Below, piece after piece: positions 27,501 to 36,500 of a stretch of DNA of 64,000 bases (its first letter is position 1; every line of letters starts with the position of its first letter). The stretch spans positions 2,319,001-2,383,000 of the forward strand of contig JAWRVZ010000038.1 of assembly GCA_037043235.1 (NCBI GenBank). Direction: 5' to 3'. A program made the translations under genes and the position numbers. Source of the stretch: Rhodeus uyekii. Taxonomy: Eukaryota; Chordata; Actinopteri; Cypriniformes; Acheilognathidae. The notes under the pieces are model-generated. The model ran no database searches. It was not told the DNA's origin and worked only from the letters and a program-made list of their open reading frames with translations.

Positions 27501-30500
27501 AACGACGTCCCAGTGTGAAGTCAACATCAGAGGATGGATTGAAAACAGTCTCAGATACCTTTGTTAGCTTTGAGCAATATTAATCATGTGAATTCAAATA
27601 AACACACAATATGCTTTAATAATGCTTAAAAACATCAGCTCTACTAATGGATTAACCATTAATCGTGTAGTGTTTGATACTGATATACGAAGAACAAAAG
27701 AGTTTGCATAGACACTTCAATAAAACTAACAAGTTCTGAAGCCAACAATTAAGGAGTAACAATGAGAAGCTTGTTGAAATAATATCAGAAGTAACTAAAA
27801 CAATCATTAAAGAGTGAAGAAGGATTTTATTCATGGAGTAACTTTACCCTGTAAATTTCATCAAAACTATCTTTATAACACAAAGAAAATCTACTCAGAA
27901 GAGATGCATGTAAAAGTAATGCAACATAATAATGCAATCAGATTCATTAACAATATCACAGTGAGAGCACAGTGGATCATTACCAGGGAATGTGTTTTTA
28001 AAATAAAAACTGAAAGAGTTGTTTATACCTTAATGGTGATGAGATTAAAGTCATATGACTGCCGTTTAGTTCATTTATATCTTAACTTTAGCTGTTTACT
28101 TCTAGCCATTGTATTTACCCATTAAAATTCATAAAAGTTGCATTCATTAGTGAAGATCATCATGATGAACAAAATATGTAGGTATCAAAAACTTCTGTTG
28201 GTCACAGAGCTTATTTTTGGCAATAAAAGGGATTCTTGATTCTATATAAAATGATGCTCATGACTGAAATTGACCCTGACTGATACCAGTGCTTTAGTGT
28301 GATTGTGTTCATTTCCTCTCAACATCACTGAACCTACAATATGAATTCATTTGTAATTCATAGCATCAAGCTTGTTAGAGAAACAAACTAGCGCACACAT
28401 ACACTACTTTCACACAGTTCGGTTTTTATGAGGCAAGGGCAGCGGAAACAGTCCTGCTATAAAACAAATAAAACAACAGGAGCTTCACAAACGAGCCTGT
28501 TTAATGAAGCACAAATCAGTGGCTCTTTTCTCCAGGAGTCACTGGAAATGAGGCGGTGATTCATTTGCAAAATCTCTTCATTAGAAAAAAAAGGGTCAAA
28601 AGGTAAGGATAGCGTAGATATGAAATACAGGGCATAATGTGTGAAATATCTACTAACAATGTACCACATGTTGGACCATTTGGGATCGTTGAAGTGGATG
28701 TAGCTCGGGTCACTCCTGGTGTGGCGTTTCACTCGTGACTTCACCACCTGCTGCTGCGCCCATTCAACCTGCAGAAAAAGCCAGGGTTACATTGACTCAC
28801 ATGAAAGACTAAACAGTTTATGCTCACCTTCATGCACATAAACATGTCTGCGAAATGCGCAGTCTGTTTTTAGTCACGCTCTTGCTTTTCCATTACGTGA
28901 GGCTTATGAAGTCATTGCATTTTGAGAACAAATGGGAATGTAGTCCTCCGAAACACGCTTTCCTAAATCCAGCCTGAAGAAGTCATATTGTCACAACATC
29001 CAAACCTTATGAATATCAACGTAAGTCTAAGGATTTTTTCACATTCCTATCCCTAAATATATAAAAGCAATGCTGCCGATTTAAGAATTCACTTAATAAC
29101 AAGACTAGTACACTTGGATAGTGGAATCAATTAATTAGAGTGTGTGCTAGTGTGCCTTTATGACAATAGTCAAGGATGAAAGTGATCTTGTGCTTTCCAT
29201 ATCAATTAGAGCAACACCAAACACATTCAGATCCATCTAGATCTTTGTTTCCTTCCAGTTAAACCTGTTGTAAATAAAGGAATGCAGACTTCTAATTAGA
29301 AAAGTCACCCAGCCATGCCCGTAGATTTATTTGTCTTGTGGCAAATGCCCGAATTTGTTGTTCCCCTCAAAAGAGCTTAACTTCAGAATCACTAGTGCAC
29401 TACGCTTTCTTGCTTTCATTAAAGAGGTCCAGAGGGAAAAGTAATGAAAATCACATATTGCAATAATTATGTCTTTCTCTGTTACAGTCCCAATGCTATA
29501 AATGCATGGGTTGTGTTGGGTTGGGAATAAAGAACCAGATCTTATTAAAATTTGGTTATATTAAATATATAAATAAATAAATAAACAAACAAACAAACAA
29601 GCAGAACCAAATGATTTATGACATTTAATAATTCTTGAATGTTTGGATCATACTGAACCACTAATGAATCTCCAGCAAGTCGTTTGGAGGCTGAATTGAA
29701 CATCTTGAGAGAGAAAGGCTGGATGCAGCAAAAATGTTAATAAATAGACAATTATTCTTAAATGCAACATAAGCATATAGTTGTAGATGACCATTGTTGA
29801 ATCTGGAAATTTATGAACAAATTATTAATATGAGCTGGTTCTTTTTAGTGAAATGGCTAATAAGACTTGGTTTGAATCAGTCTAACTCACGCAATGATTC
29901 AGTTAAATTGGTTATAACGGATATTTAGTACAAAGAGCTATTAGACAGATTTAAAAAAAATAAATGGTCTCTTAATAAATATAAGAAATATCATGAACAC
30001 TGCATGTATTAGAGTTTAAAATTGTTTACATGAAGAATAGTATGTGACACTACTATGGCTGCAAATCAGCAGCTCATACTAACTAACAAGAAAATAAATG
30101 ATGCTGTTCACTTGAATTGCAGTATGTATTGTATGTACAGTAGCACACAACGTATTATAAATTGGATAGTTCAATTGGATGATTTGAAAACGATATAACA
30201 CTGATAAACACCTATGACTGCATATTCTACATCAATGCACCAAATCTCACTTTTTATAATACAATCTTTGGGCTGATGAAATCTATAACTTTATCTAAGA
30301 AAAGTTTATTATTATTGATACAGTAAATGTACAATACTATTCAATAGTTTGGGGTCATTAAGATTTTTAAATGTTTTAGAAAGAAGCCTCATATGCTCAG
30401 CAAAGCTATGTATATATTTGTTTAAATGTAATTTTTATATATTTTTAAATATTAACGGGGACACTTAATATTCAACAATTATTGATTTGACTGCACTGAC

Positions 30501-33500
30501 ACTATCGGATGAGAACTAAACAGAGCTGAACAATGACATCACTGTTTTCTCCAGAGCTGCTTTATAGATAAATGAACTAAATGAATAACTAATCATTTTA
30601 ACTGAAATCAATCAACACTAAACTGGCTTAAGCTCGACAACTACACTCCTAGAACTGCTGTGCAGCAGAAACACACTTTGTTCCTGTTATCACTGTGAAG
30701 CTGCTTTGAAACATTTGGAAATGTATTGAAAGCAATCTGTATAAAGCTCTATAAAAATAAAGATACTTATTTATTCCTATGATGACAAAGTTGCATTTTG
30801 ACTATCAGTACTTCAGTGTCACACGACCCTTCAGAAGTAATTCTAATACGCAATTTAAGAAACATTTCTAACTATTATTGTCAATGTTGAAAACAGACGG
30901 GATATTCTTTGATGATTATAAAGTTCAAAATAACAATTTATTTAAAATCGTAATCTTGTAATATTAGAAATGTTTACGATCACTTTTGATCTATTTAATG
31001 CATCTATGCTGAATACATTTATTAATTTCTTTAAAAAAAATATTTTAAACGATATTCCAATTCATTATTAAACCGTAGTGTCTTTTATCACAATGCAACA
31101 ACATCAGATTGAACACGCCATGTCAGATATGAAAGATTGCATTTTCAGTTTCCTTTTATGAGGACCATAACAGATCTATTGGAAAAGCTTCTTTCTCTCT
31201 GTTCTTTTCAGCTTGACAGCCCTTTACTTGTGGTGACAAAACATTTTGCGCCGTCTCACATGGCCTCTGCCTGTGGCCTGACACTGATGAAATGGGTTAT
31301 TGGGCATTTGCCACACCACACCATTTGTACACATGGCCTGTGGCAGGATATGATCAGAGGGCCTCTGTCAGATGCCCTCCAATAGACCTGGACTGTTTTA
31401 TTGCTCCCGAGATGCCGGCTGTCGGGAGGAGATAATCTTCGCGGGTACGGGCGGCTTCCAAATCCTGGAAACAGCTTGACTTTGAATGCCTGGCTGCTCT
31501 GTCAAATGAAGTCTTGGACAAACACGGCTGCTCGTCATATTAATGCGTCCGGGACCAAAGTGATTTAATGTGCAAGACAGAGGACTTAACATCGGAGCAT
31601 AGGAACCATCTGAAAGTAGGAGGGACACAATTGCATCAGAACGTAACAGCTTGGCTCATGAATATTCATCATGTAGTTATAATTAATATTCAACAGTAGT
31701 CCCAGTACTCCTACCTGATTTGCTGAGAAGCAAACAATGATAAATAGTCACTAGATGTAGTAGGATTGTAACATTTGTGCAGTGCCGACACAACTTTTTA
31801 GTTGTTTTATATGTCAAACTACAATTGATTTCATTTTCCAAGCAAAACAAAAGTTTTAAAATATATCCTAAACAGTGTCCTACCATATTATGGTTATACA
31901 CCTCCTAAAAAAGGTTATTTTAGTTTAGTTTTGGTTAATTTTGATAGTGCATTAACCTGTCCCTTCATGGTTTTGCAATTGCAAGTATAAACTGAATTCA
32001 ACCAACTGACGCATTAATTGCAATTGAAGACAATAATAATTTAAGCTGGAAAAAACAAATGAGCAAAAACAATTATACAACAATAGAGAGTGATATAACT
32101 GGTCAATTTTCAAAACATTTTAAATATACAGTAAGTAACTGTAAGTGACAGTAGTATAGATGTATCTATCACTATGTCTAACACAATTCAGTATTTTCAG
32201 CAAAGCAGAATTATGAATAGTTATATAATAGTGAGACCATTGCCTTTTGCAAATTAACACACACACAAAAATCCAGCAAATATCACCTCAATGTTTGGAA
32301 AAGATTGACTGCAACATGGGTCATTTTGGGCTGTAAAAATCTGTGATAAGTGCAAACTTCTGGTGGGAAAAAAGAAAAAATATCTACACATGGGACAAAT
32401 CTATTGGATAAACATACTAAATTAAGTTTAGTTTACTAAAATCAAATCTTGGTTATAATTTATAATTTTGAGAAGTAAAACAAAAACAAACACTTTTTTT
32501 AAGAGAACGAGCGTTAGATTGTGAATAAACAGTGCTATATATTTTTTATTAATTGCTATTTTAAATTTTCAGTAATGATTTTGCAGTCATTGTACACAGA
32601 GGAGGGAGGAGGGTCCATCTGTGCTATTGTTTAATTATGCAATATTGAGCATTGAGTGCTTTTGCAACCCCAGGCTGAAAGTCACCCTGTTCACATTGCT
32701 GAAACAGAATAAGACTACAAAAATGACAACGTTAAAAGAAAAAAGATGCCATAACCAACCCCAAAAATAAAAATGTGGCCTCTTTGAGGATAGTTTAACT
32801 GACAACCATTATAAAAATGGTGTTGCATATTCAAGAAGTCATTTAAACATCTTTGGTTTAATTGTGATTTCATCGCTTATGACACAGGGGACAAATTGCT
32901 CTTGATGACACGTACGACACCTCAGAACCTCACCATACTGAAAGTAGTAACAACAACAAAATTTCAAATTCACAACAACACAGCATACTGCAGGACATGC
33001 AGACAAGGAAATGTGCTATGAATGCACCACTGCTACCATATTTAGCTGTAAATTTTAACTACCATCCCACCGGCATCACCAGGGTGTTTATGATTCAGCA
33101 GCGCAGACTACATCCGCTCTCGTGTCAGATGGCCTACACAGGGCCAATTTTGAGAAGTTTATAGCATGAAATGTTTTGTTTGAGGTCGTTTAGATAAACT
33201 AAATGAGACTTTTCATGAAGCTGCAAACTCTCATTTTAAGTTTTATGTTAGATAACCATTTAAAAATTTGGGGTCAGTAAGATTTCATGTCTTTGAAAGA
33301 AGACTCTTATCCTCACTAAGGCTGTATTTATTGTCATAAAATAGTAATATTGTAAAATATTATTCCAATTTAAATTATCTATTTTTGAAAGCATCATTTA
33401 TTCATTTGAAAACAAAAAATTTTAATGGTACAGTGATCCCTCGTTTATCGCGGTTAATGGGGACCAGAACCCCCCGCGATAGGTGAAAATCCACGAAGTA

Positions 33501-36500
33501 GGTTTGGGAATTAGGAATTTTAAGTTAGGTTAGGAATTTCTGTATGTGTGTGTAGGTACCAGAATGTTTAAAATATATACTTTAAATATATTTTAATTAA
33601 ATCTATTTAATTATAAAACCTTAATATTATACATTTACTCTCTCTCTCTCATACGATATGTATTATGGTGCTCTACACTCATCAATGACAGTATCTTGAG
33701 ACTCCAGTAATGACAACGATGACAGACCTGCGCGGTTCAATGAATGATGATGACGATGGTGTTACTACACTGGTATAATGAGACCTTTAAATCAGTTCGG
33801 GAAGCGGATCGTTGTTGGATCGTCAACATTTGCTTCTGAGAGAGGCGAAGAGGCTCCCGCTCCACTTGTGCTCTCATTCGTCGATCTCGCGCAGGGAACC
33901 AATCACGTGTCTTGTCTGAGTGCCCGTGGGTGTGTACAAAGCCTCTGAGAGAGTTTCTCTCTTTGTCTGGTATCCTGGGAAACGATTTATCTCGAATCAC
34001 GATAAAACAACGCTGCTTTTCGCAATATGGCTGCCGATATGGTGGTATTTTTTAACTTTTATTTTTCAATTAATATTTTAGAAAAATCGGCGATGAACTG
34101 AGGCCGCGAAACTAGAACTGCGAAGTGGCAAGGGATTACTGTAATATAAATAGTAAATATTTTGCACTTTGCAATTGCTTTCAAAAACTTGCAAGTATTT
34201 GAAATGCCATTCTTGACAATAGTGGAGTGTTTGGCTTACCTTTGGGTCCATGTGAATGAAGCTGTGAGCGCCTCTCATGGCGAAGGTAGATCTGCGTACC
34301 ACCCTGCTGTGATGGAAATGGTAATGGTGCTCCAGTCCTCCGATCTACAGAACAAATAACCATGAAAATCAGCTAGGGAAATGACAGTCACACATTTGAG
34401 AAAGGCATGAAATTAACATTTATCAGAGAGCATTGAGTGGACAGAAATTGCATCTTGGCATCAATACTAACAGCAAGCATAGTATCCAGTATAAAAAGTT
34501 CTTGCACATAGATTGCTATTCCAGCCTCACAAAAAAACAAAGAGAATCTCAGTATATGGACATATGGCACACAGTGGGTGGTGCCATGGAAGGCGAAATC
34601 TAGTTGGCACATGCCTTCTGCCCTCAGCACTATCTATCACACACTGGCACTTCTGAGACAAATAGTAAAGTAAAGCTTCAGTATTTACTCACTCTCATGT
34701 TTTTCCAAACCGTATGCATTGCTGTTGTTTTTGTCAATAAGAGTGATTTTCCATAATTCAATAGCTTTGCACAGGAAACAGACAAAATTATGTAATAATT
34801 GAAAGTTCAGAATTAAAAATATAATTCTCCATCCAACATATTTAAACTATCACATCATAATACGCTTAGCATATTTTTATTGTACATGATGACATGATAC
34901 GGAGAATGATGGAATAAAGTGTCATTTTGTTTTTCATTTGAAGTTTATAACTCTGGTGGAACATTTCAGTGGATAAAGAGAGAATAAATTGTATAACTTG
35001 TATGTACTATTTTAAGGCTTTTTCTGTGTTTGTGTATTTTGCATAGAGCTGATTGTATGCAAAATAATATATGGATAGTTTATCATGAAAGAAAGAAAGT
35101 CATACAGTTTTTGTACATAAGGCTGTGTAAAATAACTACATTTTCTTTTGGCATTAGCTATTCCTTTAAATACTGCGATGCCATGCAAATGTAATCTCGT
35201 AAATAAGGTTTTCTTTTGTAACAACTGAGAGGGTGTAATAGTAAATCTGCCTTTGCTAAAAATGTGGGGAAGAATCCATTCACATGAGTATATCTGTCTG
35301 TAAATAAACTCCATGTTTCTTTTTTCACTCATATTTATTCCCTTGCTGTCAAGACACACTGAGCAGAACTGAGATGTATGTAAAAGCATTAGATGGAAAA
35401 GAAGACTTAAAATAACCTTGAAAGACAACTTTGTCTGTGCTTTTAAAAAAGAAATGAAAGAGATCTGCCACTGTGATGGGGCATTGAACAACCAATCCCA
35501 TCAAATCAAAGCGTCACAGAACAGAACATCTTGAAGCCTTGAGATAAGCAACCTCACTGAGACTGAATTCAAGGCATACTATGTAGACTGTTAATTTGAA
35601 CAGATACCACCTCCGGATGTCCTAAGGCCCTTTAGTGCAAGAGAGAAGTGTATTGTATACTTGAGAAACAAGAGCTGAATAACGTGTTCAAACAACCCAC
35701 AGTATGATTCCTCAAGTTCATGCGATGTAAACATGATTTTAAAAAAAAGTTCATTTAAGGATAGAGGGGCCGTTCTTTATGAATAAATGCACGTAAATCC
35801 CAAGACTCTTGCAGCATTTGGAAATCCTAGTGGCTATTTGATACTTGAAATTGTTAAAGGTGTAATACCACATATAAAATGATCTTACAACCTGAAGTAT
35901 ATCACTGAAATTTATGCTTTAAGCTATCACTCATGTGACAAGCCTAGACTATTAAACTATTGCAGTTTTACAGAAATGAAGATTGGGTTGTCTAATTCAG
36001 TGGCTAATGATGACATGATCCATATGAATCAGAAGTGGGAATACTCACTCAAGTTGAGATTTTCCATTTCCAACCTCAAAGCATTCCAACTCTCCCACCT
36101 CCTCTTGAAAATAACCAATTGAACGTTGTTTTAGTAGTAATTAGACTTTTAATTGATCGGCTGATCAATCTGCTCCCACTATACATGTAAAGTATTAGGA
36201 GGAGTAGGGACATTTTCATACTCATTAGCAAAATGACTGAATGACTTGGTCACAGATAGGGTTACACAGATAGGTAAAAAGAAGAAGGTCCAAATCATAA
36301 AATGCAAAGATATAATTGGACATAGTTAAGATAGCAACATGAACAAACTTATGAACTGAAGCCAATGACTGTACATTCAACCAAACTCTACATGCAAATG
36401 CATGTTGCACCTAATTTCTACCTAGTGACACATGGATAGTTCGCTTGATCTGCTTGTGCTTTAAACCACATGACTAAATCTAGTTATATTAAATACAGCA

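Larger units (their letters stand above)
27209..34239 (-). other. pcsk6: pcsk6 introns 2 and 3
   Basis: Interrupted only by exon 3. Intron 3 has the second copy of the direct repeat (27374-27545). Intron 2 has a nested repeat pair (30330-31070), a GC-richer non-repetitive segment (31137-31640), a truncated cyprinid repeat (33255-33425) and a Tigger-type element (33431-34141) ending 98 bp from exon 2. 28800-30300 and 31680-33250 show only AT-rich unique sequence. Confidence 0.7.

Noticed and set aside
33737..34000. 87-residue minus-strand frame in the Tigger-type element
   Set aside because: It resembles no transposase or host protein and lies in a non-autonomous element; probably chance.
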